DNA of 54,185 nt from Desulfobulbaceae bacterium (GTDB lineage: Bacteria > Desulfobacterota > Desulfobulbia > Desulfobulbales > Desulfocapsaceae): NCBI GenBank assembly GCA_003249645.1, contig QKIH01000083.1, forward strand, positions 1-54,185, read 5' to 3'. The first letter of the stretch is position 1. The number at the start of each line of letters is the position of its first letter. Of the stretch, positions 17,077 through 25,755 are shown piece by piece. The notes beneath the pieces are model-generated. The model was given only the letters and a program-made list of their open reading frames with translations, made no database searches and was not told the DNA's origin. The position numbers and the translations under genes are program-made.

Positions 17077-17904
17077 ATGCCCGAGTTACCTGAAGTTGAA
17101 GTTGTCTGCCGCGGCCTTATACCACATCTTGTCAGCAGAACGATCAGATCCGTTCAATACAGCGGCCTGCCATTAAGACACCCCTTCCCGGTTGAGACAG
17201 CACAAGCTGAATTAACAGGCAAGACCGTCACCTCTGTCAGCCGAAGAGCACGCTATGTATTAATTCAGGTTGAGAGCCATATTCTCGTCTGCCACCTTGG
17301 CATGACCGGTAACCTCGGCATTTTCGACAGGAATGCGGCCAAACGAAAACACGATCATATTTTTTTTGAACTTGATAACGGAATAGAGCTTCGCTTTCAC
17401 GATCCAAGACGGTTCGGGTCAATACAGCTTTTCTGCCATACCGCTGCCGAACAACTCGAAAAGACTATCTTTTCATCTCTTGGTCCGGAGCCTTTTGATT
17501 CTGCTTTTACCGCTGGATATCTGCAAAAACTTGCCAGAGGGAAAAAGGGAGCCGTTAAAAATTTTATTATGGATAACCGGGTGGTAACAGGAATCGGCAA
17601 TATTTACGCCAACGAGACCCTCTTTCTGGCAGGTATTCATCCGAAAAAACAGGTTGGGACCCTGACTTCTCCCCAGTGGCAACGACTTCATGAGGCAATT
17701 CTAACCACCCTTCACTGGGCGATTAGCTGTGGCGGTTCAACAATCAGTGACTTTCTCAACGCCAGTGGTGAAGGCGGCTACTTTCAGGCCAATTTCAAAA
17801 TATACGGCAAAGAGGGCAAGCCCTGCCCTCTTTGCGGAAAAACGATAGAAAAGATGGTTATCGGCGGCAGGTCAAGTTTTTACTGCAAAACCTGCCAAAA
17901 ATAA
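17077..17904 (+). CDS. mutM: formamidopyrimidine-DNA glycosylase
   Basis: This 275-residue base-excision enzyme has the invariant N-terminus PELPEV (catalytic P2 and E3 after Met removal), K57-equivalent region, LGMTGNL near residue 73, and the helix-two-turn-helix VTGIGNIYANE near residue 168. The C-terminal zinc finger (C-P-L-C with C-K-T-C) is complete, ending CKTCQK. It removes 8-oxoguanine and Fapy lesions and nicks the strand. Its 3' end converges on the Sat-CysC gene with only 7 nt between the stops. Confidence 0.97.
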   Translation: MPELPEVEVVCRGLIPHLVSRTIRSVQYSGLPLRHPFPVETAQAELTGKTVTSVSRRARYVLIQVESHILVCHLGMTGNLGIFDRNAAKRKHDHIFFELDNGIELRFHDPRRFGSIQLFCHTAAEQLEKTIFSSLGPEPFDSAFTAGYLQKLARGKKGAVKNFIMDNRVVTGIGNIYANETLFLAGIHPKKQVGTLTSPQWQRLHEAILTTLHWAISCGGSTISDFLNASGEGGYFQANFKIYGKEGKPCPLCGKTIEKMVIGGRSSFYCKTCQK

Positions 17905-17911
17905 CGACTTT

Positions 17912-19618
17912 CTAGTTAATGTATCCCTGCTCCTCAAGGTAGAGCAGAATCTCCTGGACCGCCTCCATTGGCGTAATATCTGTCGTATCAATGGTTAAGT
18001 CAGGGTTTGACGGAGGGATATACGGATCGGTAACGCCGGTAACCCCCTTTACAATACCTGCACGAGCTTTTGCATAAAGCCCTTTACGGTCCCGCTGCTC
18101 ACACACCTCAAGCGGCGTTGCAACATGAACCTCAATATAGCCGCCGTAACGTGAAATCTGTTGACGGTTAATCTGTCTTGGCCCCTCATAGGGAGCAATT
18201 GGTGCACAAAGGGCAATGCCGCCGTTTTTTGTGATTTCGCTTGCGACAAACCCAATCCTTGTCACATTGAGATCACGGTGTTCTTTTGAAAAGGTCAGCT
18301 CTGAGCTGAGATTCTGTCTGACAATATCACCATCGAGCAGGGTTACCGGCCGATCGCGCATCTCCAGGAATTTCACCAGAAGAACCTTGGCAATGGTCGA
18401 TTTACCGGAACCGGATAAGCCCGTCATAAAAACGGTGAACCCCTGTTTCGATTTCGGCGGGAAAGCATACCGCAATTCTGCAACGATCTCCGGGTATGTC
18501 AGCCATTCCGGGATTTCTTCTTCTGCGATTAATTTTCGCTGTAATTCAACTGATGAAATCACCTGAGCATTTTCACTGCTCTGTCCATCCATTACAACAT
18601 ACTTCCCTGTCTCGGCAACGTACCCCATTTCTTTCTGTTCGATCATGGATACGCCGGTCTGTTCACTCTTTTCTGCAACAAGCTTCTGAGCCTCACTGAG
18701 AGGATAAAAAAGTTTGCCATCACAAAATCCTTTGAACGGATCGGCATGATCTTTTGCCACCACAAAATGCGAGCAGCCGAAGTTTTTGCGAATGATTGCC
18801 TGCAGCAGAGCCTCTCTTGGCCCAGCGTATCTTGCAGCATAGGGCGTCAGCCCGAACTGAATCATATTGGGCGGCAGCTTTTTGACAAACTCCTGGTAAC
18901 AGCGAACCTGTGTGTAGTGGTCGATATTGCCGGGATGATTAAGACCGACAACAGGCTGAAGAAAGATTGCCGCACCTGCCTCTCTTGCCGCAACAAGCAG
19001 CATTTCTCTGTGGGCACAATGAAGATACTCTTCGGTATGAAACCCGACAACGCGGCGCCAGCCGTTCATGGTAAATCGGCGCACAGTCTCGGACGGTGAT
19101 AAACGAAGATGCTGGAAGTCATAATGAATCGGGCAGCTGACACCCTCAAGGGTACCTCCGACATACCACTCTCCGGTTTCATTATACAAATGGGACACAC
19201 CTGGATGGAGATCAGCATTATCAGTACCGTAAACACACCTGGCTTCTTCACTTTTATCAGGCTGCCAGAGGTCGGTAATGGTCAAAATGGCTAGAAGAAA
19301 ACCTTCCTGGTCATTAAGGGCAACCTTGTCACCTACACTCAGCTTTTCTGCACGCTTACTATTAATATCCAGCGTGATTGGAATAGGCCAGACAGTGCCG
19401 TCTTTCAGAGTCATGGCATGAAGAACGGATTCATATTCTTCACGGCCAAAGTAGCCCATCAGCGGATAGTACCCTCTGTTGAGGAGCAGTTCGAGATCGC
19501 AAAGCTGCCTGGAATTCAGGTCAATTGAGAGATAATTAAGCGCTTCTTCCCGCAGGACTTCTGCCCTTCTAAAATGAACAATAAGACTTTCTGAAAAATG
19601 AGTGTTTGCCTGTAACAT
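17912..19618 (-). CDS. sulfate adenylyltransferase-like / adenylylsulfate kinase fusion
   Basis: This 568-residue protein has an ATP-sulfurylase fold (residues about 20-385) joined to an APS kinase (about 390-568). The kinase is complete: P-loop GLSGSGKST at 400-408, DGDIVRQNL, CAPIAPY and the lid KGLYAKARAG. It should phosphorylate APS to PAPS. The Sat half keeps the fold (NRGYYPLMGYF, RYAGPREA, H200-C-A-H203), but QTRNPxH is HTEEYLH (194-200), the usual GLTKPGD is GLNHPGN (225-231), and GRDHAG is AKDHAD (288-293). Both catalytic arginines of the known enzyme are thus replaced. The kinase may be the active part, with the Sat half regulatory or altered. The dissimilatory Sat of a sulfate reducer would be a separate gene. 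AGTTAATAGCTCTTAA upstream (about 19655-19668) is a near-palindrome. Confidence 0.88.
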   Translation of the reverse strand: MLQANTHFSESLIVHFRRAEVLREEALNYLSIDLNSRQLCDLELLLNRGYYPLMGYFGREEYESVLHAMTLKDGTVWPIPITLDINSKRAEKLSVGDKVALNDQEGFLLAILTITDLWQPDKSEEARCVYGTDNADLHPGVSHLYNETGEWYVGGTLEGVSCPIHYDFQHLRLSPSETVRRFTMNGWRRVVGFHTEEYLHCAHREMLLVAAREAGAAIFLQPVVGLNHPGNIDHYTQVRCYQEFVKKLPPNMIQFGLTPYAARYAGPREALLQAIIRKNFGCSHFVVAKDHADPFKGFCDGKLFYPLSEAQKLVAEKSEQTGVSMIEQKEMGYVAETGKYVVMDGQSSENAQVISSVELQRKLIAEEEIPEWLTYPEIVAELRYAFPPKSKQGFTVFMTGLSGSGKSTIAKVLLVKFLEMRDRPVTLLDGDIVRQNLSSELTFSKEHRDLNVTRIGFVASEITKNGGIALCAPIAPYEGPRQINRQQISRYGGYIEVHVATPLEVCEQRDRKGLYAKARAGIVKGVTGVTDPYIPPSNPDLTIDTTDITPMEAVQEILLYLEEQGYIN

Positions 19619-19852
19619 TATAAATTTCGTATAGTTTATGGTTAAACAATCCGATTAAGAGCTATTAACTCTGGCTGTCACGTCTTGACGCCGATAAAGA
19701 AATACCTAATCTGTTCAAAGAGTTCAATAATTTGTTATCAGAATTGCACTAAACCCTGTACAGTTCACGGGTTGATGTAATTTTTTGCACTTGTCGGCCA
19801 TAATGACAGGACCGCAAAACAACCAGAGCAAACACGATAAAAGGAGCATACC

Positions 19853-20515
19853 ATGAGTAACAAACCTGCCAAATTAGCAGTTATTCTATCCGGTTGCGGA
19901 AACAAAGACGGCGCCGAAATTCACGAATCAACCCTGACGCTTCTTGCAATTCATAAACTCGGATCTGATTATCAATGCTTTGCCCCTGATATACAGCAGC
20001 ACCACGTTCTCAACTTTATTACCAATGAAGAAATGAAGGAGACGCGAAATGTCCTCATTGAGTCTGCCAGAATCGCTCGCGGAGACATTCTGAATCTTAC
20101 GCAGTTCAATGCAAAAGAGTACGATGCACTCATAATCCCTGGCGGCTTCGGGGTTGCTAAAAACCTTTGCGACTACGCCATAAAGGGGGATATCACCTAC
20201 ATCAATGAAGATGTAAAGACTGCAATTACTTCAATGCATAAAGCAGGAAAACCCATTGGTGCACTCTGCATTGCCCCTGTGCTGTTGGCAAAACTTATCC
20301 CCAACGTCACCATCACCCTTGGTGATGATTCAGGTACTGCAAAAAGTGCGGAAGCCATGGGGGCAAAACATAAAGTAACGTCTCACGGTGAGATCATCGT
20401 AGACAGCGCAAACAAAGTAGTTACAACTCCTTGCTACATGCTGGATGCACGGGTGGATCAGATAGCAGCAGGAGCTGAAAGCCTGGTTAAAGCGATTCTT
20501 GATTTTATAGAATAA
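19853..20515 (+). CDS. elbB: ElbB-type glyoxalase (DJ-1/PfpI superfamily)
   Basis: This 220-residue protein starts with the ElbB signature AVILSGCGNKDGAEIHES and has the nucleophile-elbow region LIIPGGFGVAKNL near residue 95 and GKPIGALCIAPVLLAKL near residue 138, where C142 is the superfamily cysteine. ElbB homologues have weak glyoxalase activity in E. coli and were linked to isoprenoid output. A clear AGGAGC lies 6 nt before the ATG. The gene is monocistronic, in a 234-nt gap shared with the divergent Sat-CysC gene. Its 3' end converges on mnmE. Confidence 0.92.
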   Translation: MSNKPAKLAVILSGCGNKDGAEIHESTLTLLAIHKLGSDYQCFAPDIQQHHVLNFITNEEMKETRNVLIESARIARGDILNLTQFNAKEYDALIIPGGFGVAKNLCDYAIKGDITYINEDVKTAITSMHKAGKPIGALCIAPVLLAKLIPNVTITLGDDSGTAKSAEAMGAKHKVTSHGEIIVDSANKVVTTPCYMLDARVDQIAAGAESLVKAILDFIE

Positions 20516-20533
20516 GCCAGCACTCTGATGAAA

Positions 20534-20582
20534 GAGCAGTTTTAGCTGAGCGAAAAACCTATTTGCCTAAACAAAACTGCTC
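20534..20582. terminator. inverted repeat between convergent elbB and mnmE
   Basis: GAGCAGTTTT (20534-20543) and AAAACTGCTC (20573-20582) form a perfect 10-bp inverted repeat with a 29-nt loop. The right arm lies inside the last codons of mnmE. It could act on both strands as a weak terminator or 3' protecting structure; the loop is long for an efficient intrinsic terminator. Confidence 0.4.
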
Positions 20583-21929
20583 AAAAATAACGTCAAGCAC
20601 ATCCTCTGTGGTCGTCTCACCAACAATATCGCCAAGATAATCAAGACATTCCTGAAGGTCGATAGCGAGCAGATCACTGGTTCCGCCGAACACAAAACCC
20701 TCATTCAGACGTTTAGCCGCATCAAGAGCTTTGGCCAGAGCCTTTTTATGCCGCAGATTGGGCACACAACCCTCTTCCTGCCATTGCCCGGAAAAGATTG
20801 TATCTTTAAGCTCATCAATCCCCTGCTGATGTCTGGCTGAGATCATCACCAGCGGCAGGATCACCATTGCTTCCGGTAAAACTGCTTTCCCTGCGGCAAC
20901 ATCGAGCTTGTTCTGGACAAGAATAAGCGGTTTATGCGCAACAGTTTCAAACAGCTCAAGATCCCTGGCTGAAACGCCTTCAGCACCGTCAAAGAGAAAC
21001 AGCACCAGATCAGCAATATTTATAATATCTCTGGCCCGTTTTATTCCAAGTTCTTCAACAAGGTCTGCATTTTCACGGATGCCGGCAGTATCAACCAGCC
21101 TCACCGGCATCCCGTTGATATCAACATACTCTTCAATGGTATCACGGGTTGTCCCTGGTATCGCTGTTACCAGAGCACGCTCTTCCTGAAGCAGGGTATT
21201 CAAGAGACTTGATTTGCCGACGTTGGGTTGTCCGGCAATCACGACTGTGACCCCTTCACGCATCACTTTGCCCTGATCCGCACTCTTAAGCAGCTTTTCC
21301 AGCTGAGGAATAACATCCTGAACCAACGTGTTGCTGTGGCCGGAATGATCAACTATATCTACATCTTCATCGGGAAAATCAATCGATACTTCCAAAACGG
21401 CACGGATATGAACCAGCATCTTCCTGATACTGTCAATACGGTTATAGAGAGCGCCGGCCAGCTGTTCCTGTGCAAGATCGACCCCTTTCTTCGTCTTTGC
21501 CGAAAGGATGTCGATAACGGCTTCGGCTTTGGTAAGATCTATTCTTCCGTTAAGAAATGCTCGTTTGGTAAATTCACCGGGTTCGGCCAGAACCGCGCCG
21601 TGACCGATGATAAGCTCAAGAACAGAGTGGAGGATAAGATAGGAGCCGTGACAGTGAATTTCTACGACATCTTCGCGGGTATAGGTTGCCGGTGCCCGCA
21701 TATATACAGCAAGCACTTCATCGACAATCCTGCTCTGAACAGGATCGACAATATTGCCGTAATACAGCTGATGCGAGGTGTATTCGCAGTTTTTTTTCAG
21801 GGGTTTAAAGATAGTGACAAGGATATCAAGCGCCTTGTCACCACTGATTCGTATTATGCCGATACCGCCGGCTCCGGGCGGAGTGGAAATAGCGGCAATG
21901 GTTTGCGTATTATCGACAACTTTTGGCAT
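20559..21929 (-). CDS. mnmE: tRNA modification GTPase MnmE
   Basis: This protein of 456 residues has the N-terminal folate-binding domain (TIAAISTPPGAGGIGIIRISG), a helical domain, and an inserted G domain with GQPNVGKSSLLN, DTAGIRE and NKLD. The C-terminus CLGK is the invariant C-x-G-K of the family. With MnmG it forms the 5-carboxymethylaminomethyl group on wobble U34 of certain tRNAs. I chose ATG 21929 because GGAGG is 7 nt upstream; the GTG at 21935 is too close to that site. It is the last gene of the rpmH-rnpA-yidD-yidC-jag-mnmE operon, and mnmG lies on the divergent side of that operon. Confidence 0.97.
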   Translation of the reverse strand: MPKVVDNTQTIAAISTPPGAGGIGIIRISGDKALDILVTIFKPLKKNCEYTSHQLYYGNIVDPVQSRIVDEVLAVYMRAPATYTREDVVEIHCHGSYLILHSVLELIIGHGAVLAEPGEFTKRAFLNGRIDLTKAEAVIDILSAKTKKGVDLAQEQLAGALYNRIDSIRKMLVHIRAVLEVSIDFPDEDVDIVDHSGHSNTLVQDVIPQLEKLLKSADQGKVMREGVTVVIAGQPNVGKSSLLNTLLQEERALVTAIPGTTRDTIEEYVDINGMPVRLVDTAGIRENADLVEELGIKRARDIINIADLVLFLFDGAEGVSARDLELFETVAHKPLILVQNKLDVAAGKAVLPEAMVILPLVMISARHQQGIDELKDTIFSGQWQEEGCVPNLRHKKALAKALDAAKRLNEGFVFGGTSDLLAIDLQECLDYLGDIVGETTTEDVLDVIFEQFCLGK

Positions 21930-21968
21930 GGGCACACCTCCGACCTGCTTACAGGACGAACCTAAGAA

Positions 21969-22877
21969 TCATCCCTGGCTGTTGCCAGCCCGGTTTCCTT
22001 TGCCCCTTCTGGTTTTGTTGAAGCCTTTTCTGCGCCCGTCGGCTTTTGACTTCCCAGGTTTATAGATCAGGATTTTCTTGAATAGCCCGTCGCCTACACT
22101 TCTTGAGCGGATCTCTTTATCATCCTGCAGCACCATATGAACAACCCTTCGTTCAGAAGGATTAAGAGCAGGAATCACCTGGGTCTTGCCGTCATCCTTG
22201 ACTAATTCGGCAAGCTCTACCGCTTTTTGCTTCAGTTCTTCTTCACGTTCATCGCGATAGTTACCGACATCAACAGAAAGCTTTATGCGTTCCGGGGTCT
22301 TTTTGGCAATAATCTTCCTTAAGATATATTGAATTGAATCAACTGTTCTGCCATCCTGACCGGTAAGATATTCCTCGTATTCTCCCGTTATCTTGCAGAA
22401 TACATCAATACCTTCGGAAAAGACTTCAACAGTTGAAGGAAATTCCATCTTTTCAAGAAGTTCAACCAACACTTCCTGCACCAGTGCAACGCTTTCAGCG
22501 CTGACCGGAACGATATCTTCTTCCGGGACAACCGTGTCCCTCTTTTCAACGCTTTCTGTAGCTGGGGCTTTCTCAGTTCCGCGGGATCTCCCTCTGCCGC
22601 CTGCTTTTTTAGTACCGGTTTTCGAGGATTCTGGCTTGCGGAAATTCTTTTTCGGTTCAGCTTCGACCTGAGGTTCAACAGGAACTTCATCCGTCTCTTC
22701 CTCCTTAACCGTTACGCTAATTTTGGCCTTCTTTCTGATCAGACCGAATATCCCGCTTGAACCTGTCTCAAGCACTTCAATATCAAGACGTTCCTGTGGA
22801 ACATCAAGTTTTTCGCAAGCAAGCTTTATCGCATCAGCTACTTCTTTTCCGGTGAATTCAAATTTTTTATCTGCCAT
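21969..22877 (-). CDS. jag: Jag / KhpB RNA-binding protein
   Basis: This 302-residue protein has the Jag-N domain (residues 1-55, with EFTGKEVADAIKLACEKL and GIFGLIRKKAKI), a low-complexity charged linker (about 60-125) and KH plus R3H domains (about 135-285). The R3H core is seen in IPALNPSERRVVHMVLQDD and TRSVGDG-like RSRSVGDG. The C-terminus is a basic G-R-R-K-rich tail. Jag/KhpB binds RNA and in Gram-positives forms a pair with KhpA; its neighbour YidC is conserved across phyla. The C-terminal basic tail after residue 280 is lineage-specific. Confidence 0.93.
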   Translation of the reverse strand: MADKKFEFTGKEVADAIKLACEKLDVPQERLDIEVLETGSSGIFGLIRKKAKISVTVKEEETDEVPVEPQVEAEPKKNFRKPESSKTGTKKAGGRGRSRGTEKAPATESVEKRDTVVPEEDIVPVSAESVALVQEVLVELLEKMEFPSTVEVFSEGIDVFCKITGEYEEYLTGQDGRTVDSIQYILRKIIAKKTPERIKLSVDVGNYRDEREEELKQKAVELAELVKDDGKTQVIPALNPSERRVVHMVLQDDKEIRSRSVGDGLFKKILIYKPGKSKADGRRKGFNKTRRGKGNRAGNSQG

Positions 22878-22938
22878 TAATTATCCTTCAATGAGGTCTG
22901 TCGTAATATTTCGATCCGCTCTGAATAGTTTTACTGGA

Positions 22939-24618
22939 TCATGCCGCTGCTTTCTTTGTTTTCTGGTTAATCAGATACTGCTGCAGAATAGCAAGCAGGT
23001 TATTGATAAACCAGTACAAGACCAGACCTGAGGCAAAATTAAGAAACATAAACGTAAACACCACCGGCAGAAACATCATAATTTTCTGCTGGGCAGGATC
23101 TGCAGTAGTAGGTGAAAGTTTCTGCTGCAGAAACATGGAAGCACCCATCAATAAGGTTAACACGGGGATCCCATGAACCATAGGGATATCAAAACCAATC
23201 ATCAGACGATCAGGAGCTGAAAGGTCGGTAATCCACAACATGAATGGTGCGTGTCTGAGCTCGATGGACTGCAATAGTACCTTATACAAAGCGAAGAATA
23301 CAGGTATCTGCAGAACCATCGGCAAGCAACCGCCGAGGGGATTGACTTTATAGGTTTTATAGAGATTCATAACCTCTCTGTTCATCGCCTGCGGATCATC
23401 TTTATACTTCTCTTTCAGTTTGACCATTTTAGGTTGCAGCTTCTGCATGTTCTTCATCGACATAAGACCTTTCTGGGTGATCGGCCAGAAAATTGCCTTA
23501 AACAGAACTGTTACCATGATAATGGCAATACCGTAGTTATGAGTATACTTGTGGAAAAAATTGAGCAGCCACAGTGTCGGCTTGGCAAGCACATCAAACC
23601 AGCCGAAGTTGATTGCTTTAGAAAAGTTATCTTCAGCATCGGACAGAACGGTAAGCTTCTTCGGACCGTAGAACACCCTGTAGTTATAGACTTTTTCTTC
23701 TCCAGGCTGAAGGGTATCAAGCGGACCGGCAAGGACAGTTTTAGCCAGTTCGTCGGTGCCTTCCATGGTGAAGGTAGAGGTGGTTACACCGACAGGTGCA
23801 ACACTGCAGGCAAAGTAGGTGCCCTGATAACCTGCCCAGGAGATATTTCCGCTGAATACTTTCGGCCCTTCACTGAACTCTTTGGCTTTAACTTCCTGCA
23901 GTTTATCATCAACATACAGTGCAGGCCCTGTAAAAAGAAACCGACTGGAAGCCACCGCATGCTGAAACGGGCTGTTGACCTGATGAATTTCAGGGGCACC
24001 CTGCAAAGGATTAGCTGAGGTATTCTTTACCTTCACCTGCATATCGATAAAATATTTTTCATCGGAGAAAGTGTAGGTACGCTCAACAGCGATACCGTTT
24101 GCACCTTTTTCTGCCAGCACCAGCTTTCCATCCTTATTAGCACCGGAAAGAGCAATATTCTGGGTTGAGCTGTCATACAAAGAATCAGCAGGAACAAGAC
24201 TTCCCCAACTGAATTTTAATGGAAAGCCCGTTTTATCATCGGTTCTGACGAGTTGTTTGCCGGGTGAATCGGCAGTATTTTCTTCGGTGTGCTTTTTCAG
24301 AACAAAACTTTTAACAGCTCCGCCCTGCTCTGAAATAACAGCGGTATAAAGATCCGTGTCAACGGTAATATCAAGTGCCGGACGGCTTGGTGCAGCAACC
24401 TTCTCCTGTGCGGCAACCGTCTGTTCAGTCTTATTGGTGATTTCCGGCACAGCTGCTGTCTGTTGTTCTGCTGAGGCCGGTTTTTCTACTGCATTATCCG
24501 CAGTCGTCTGTTGGATCTCTGCCGGAACCTCCTGAGGCTGTTCAACGAACAGATACTGGTATCCAAACAGGATGAAGAAAGAGAGAACTATTGCCAATAA
24601 GGCTCTTTGCATGTCCAT
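22939..24618 (-). CDS. yidC: membrane protein insertase YidC
   Basis: This 559-residue Gram-negative type YidC has an N-terminal membrane anchor (residues 5-24), a large periplasmic domain (about 80-345) and five C-terminal membrane segments (about 350-555). Conserved segments include FGWFDVLAKPTLWLLNFFH, NYGIAIIMVTVLFKAIFWPIT, QKLQPKMVKLKEKYKDDPQ and NPLGGCLPMVLQIPVFFALY. The positively charged groove arginine aligns with K368 of this protein, a K/R position. It inserts inner-membrane proteins with or after SecYEG. The residue 25-75 linker is rich in Glu, Ala and Gln. Confidence 0.97.
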   Translation of the reverse strand: MDMQRALLAIVLSFFILFGYQYLFVEQPQEVPAEIQQTTADNAVEKPASAEQQTAAVPEITNKTEQTVAAQEKVAAPSRPALDITVDTDLYTAVISEQGGAVKSFVLKKHTEENTADSPGKQLVRTDDKTGFPLKFSWGSLVPADSLYDSSTQNIALSGANKDGKLVLAEKGANGIAVERTYTFSDEKYFIDMQVKVKNTSANPLQGAPEIHQVNSPFQHAVASSRFLFTGPALYVDDKLQEVKAKEFSEGPKVFSGNISWAGYQGTYFACSVAPVGVTTSTFTMEGTDELAKTVLAGPLDTLQPGEEKVYNYRVFYGPKKLTVLSDAEDNFSKAINFGWFDVLAKPTLWLLNFFHKYTHNYGIAIIMVTVLFKAIFWPITQKGLMSMKNMQKLQPKMVKLKEKYKDDPQAMNREVMNLYKTYKVNPLGGCLPMVLQIPVFFALYKVLLQSIELRHAPFMLWITDLSAPDRLMIGFDIPMVHGIPVLTLLMGASMFLQQKLSPTTADPAQQKIMMFLPVVFTFMFLNFASGLVLYWFINNLLAILQQYLINQKTKKAAA

Positions 24619-24711
24619 ATTAATTTACCGTTTACAATACTAAAATTGAATGTAGATCAGAAAGGTGCACAATCTGAAGGGCTCCTGAGTATTTTACATG
24701 AAGTTCTGTTT

Positions 24712-24951
24712 TCATTTTACCGGGTCGTATCCGCCGCGACAGAAAGGGTGACAACGCAATATTCTGCGCAAGGCGAGAAAGCCGCCTTTAACGGCCCCGT
24801 AACGGGTAATGGCCTCCTGGGCATATACCGAACAGGTAGGGGTAAAACGACAGGAAGGAGGAAGGAGCGGGGAAATAAAGTACTTATATCCCCTGATAAG
24901 CCCAAGTAGTACGGTTTTGGGTAATAGATACAATCTGCTTTTTACATTCAT
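24712..24951 (-). CDS. yidD: membrane protein insertion efficiency factor YidD
   Basis: This 79-residue protein matches the YidD family: an amphipathic N-terminus, [39 protein letters not shown] and [16 protein letters not shown] with the conserved cysteines. It helps YidC insert proteins. Its ATG lies directly after the rnpA stop codon region, as in most bacteria with this operon. Confidence 0.96.
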   Translation of the reverse strand: MNVKSRLYLLPKTVLLGLIRGYKYFISPLLPPSCRFTPTCSVYAQEAITRYGAVKGGFLALRRILRCHPFCRGGYDPVK

Positions 24952-25302
24952 CTACTTACCAAAGTTCGAACCAATCAGCGAAATCACCGCCTGAGTAATT
25001 TCTGCCGGTGTATCAAGAGCAAAATCAGGTCGTACAGCAAAAACAATATCACTCTCATGAGGATAATGCTTTTGCTGTAACCGAAACGATTCTCGAATAA
25101 TCCGTTTGATCCGGTTACGCTTCGCAGCGCCTTTCAGGCGTCTGTGAACTGATATGCCTAATCTGCTGTAACCGTATTGATTGCTGAGAACGATGAGAGA
25201 AAAGCCGTTACCTCGGAACCGCTTTCCCCCACGATAAACCTGATCAAATTCCCAACTTTTCCGAAGAATAGAAGTTTTAGGGAAAAAATATCTCTCAGGC
25301 AA
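24952..25302 (-). CDS. rnpA: ribonuclease P protein component
   Basis: This 116-residue protein has the RnpA core: [50 protein letters not shown] and DIVFAVRP. The R-N-R-x-K-R-x-x-R-E element is the RNA-binding signature. I place the start at TTG 25302, which gives LPERYFFPK at the N-terminus and the normal family length. The reading frame is open upstream into rpmH only because rpmH carries a frameshift (see that entry); the upstream part of the frame is not RnpA. The start region has AAAAGG about 14 nt upstream. It supplies the protein partner for the RNase P RNA, which is not in this window. Confidence 0.9.
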   Translation of the reverse strand: MPERYFFPKTSILRKSWEFDQVYRGGKRFRGNGFSLIVLSNQYGYSRLGISVHRRLKGAAKRNRIKRIIRESFRLQQKHYPHESDIVFAVRPDFALDTPAEITQAVISLIGSNFGK

Positions 25303-25307
25303 GGAGC

Positions 25308-25449
25308 TTACGCTGATAACCTTTTTCTTCCTATTGCTCTGCGAGCATTGATGATTGCACGTCCAGCCAGCACGGGTCGCCATACGAGCACGAAACCCAT
25401 GGGTTCTTTTTCTTTTAAGAATGCTTGGCTGAAATGTACGTTTACTCAT
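25308..25449 (-). pseudogene. rpmH: 50S ribosomal protein L34 gene, frameshifted by 4-bp duplication
   Basis: From ATG 25449 the frame encodes [18 protein letters not shown] and on to MATRAG, textbook L34. It then shifts to W-T-C-N-H-Q. The +1 frame directly after it reads [18 protein letters not shown] and stops at TAA (25310-25308), again textbook L34. The cause is a GCTG tandem duplication (25364-25371). Removing one copy restores a perfect 45-residue L34. As written, the first frame runs on into rnpA and gives an apparent 165-residue fusion. L34 is a core ribosomal protein, so this is a sequencing or assembly error, a recent mutation, or a site of recoding. Confidence 0.88.
25364..25371. 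repeat. 4-bp tandem duplication disrupting rpmH
   Basis: CAGC is repeated twice on the plus strand (GCTG GCTG on the coding strand). Removing one copy restores the L34 reading frame exactly, with no other change needed. Net +4 nt means a +1 shift. Confidence 0.85.
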
Positions 25450-25605
25450 TTTTACTTCCTCTTGTTCAAATCATGTTTCCATGAATATTTCTGCTTAATA
25501 TGAAAAACAGCATCTTCGCTCAAGACTGGTTATTCGGCTGTTCTTCCCATCAAACGTGACATAAGCCGACTAAGGCGGCTGGATTTCTCGATTACAAAAC
25601 ACTCA

Positions 25606-25634
25606 AATTAACCACACAATCTACTCGGTGTCAA
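25606..25634 (-). promoter_or_regulatory. putative sigma-70 promoter for rpmH operon
   Basis: On the minus strand TTGACA (perfect -35) and TTAATT (-10) are separated by 17 nt, about 155 nt upstream of rpmH. A small hairpin (AGCCG/CGGCT, 25564-25580) lies in the leader. The 306-nt gap to the divergent methyltransferase holds no dnaA gene and no perfect DnaA box; TTAACCACA at about 25608-25616 is one base away from the TTATCCACA box. Confidence 0.55.
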
Positions 25635-25665
25635 ACAATTTCGATTGCCAGTTTACTTCATCACC

Positions 25666-25694
25666 TTGCACTTGTACCAAAGCTGTGCTATTTT
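25666..25694 (+). promoter_or_regulatory. putative sigma-70 promoter for methyltransferase-mnmG-lgt
   Basis: TTGCAC and TATTTT separated by 17 nt lie about 62 nt before the methyltransferase ATG. It faces away from the rpmH promoter, whose -35 is only 32 nt away, so the two could be co-regulated. Confidence 0.4.
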
Positions 25695-25755
25695 TGCGGG
25701 GCAACGAACAGATAGAGGTAATTTCGTTTTTTTTATGAAACATGAGTAAACTTTA

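Noticed and set aside
24952..25449. 165-residue RpmH-RnpA fusion protein
   Set aside because: The link between the two parts is out-of-frame rpmH sequence. The frame is open only because of the GCTG duplication in rpmH, so it is not a real fusion by design.
25450..25755. Possible replication origin beside rpmH
   Set aside because: In many bacteria dnaA and oriC lie next to rpmH. Here there is no dnaA gene, no cluster of DnaA boxes, and only one near-match (TTAACCACA).
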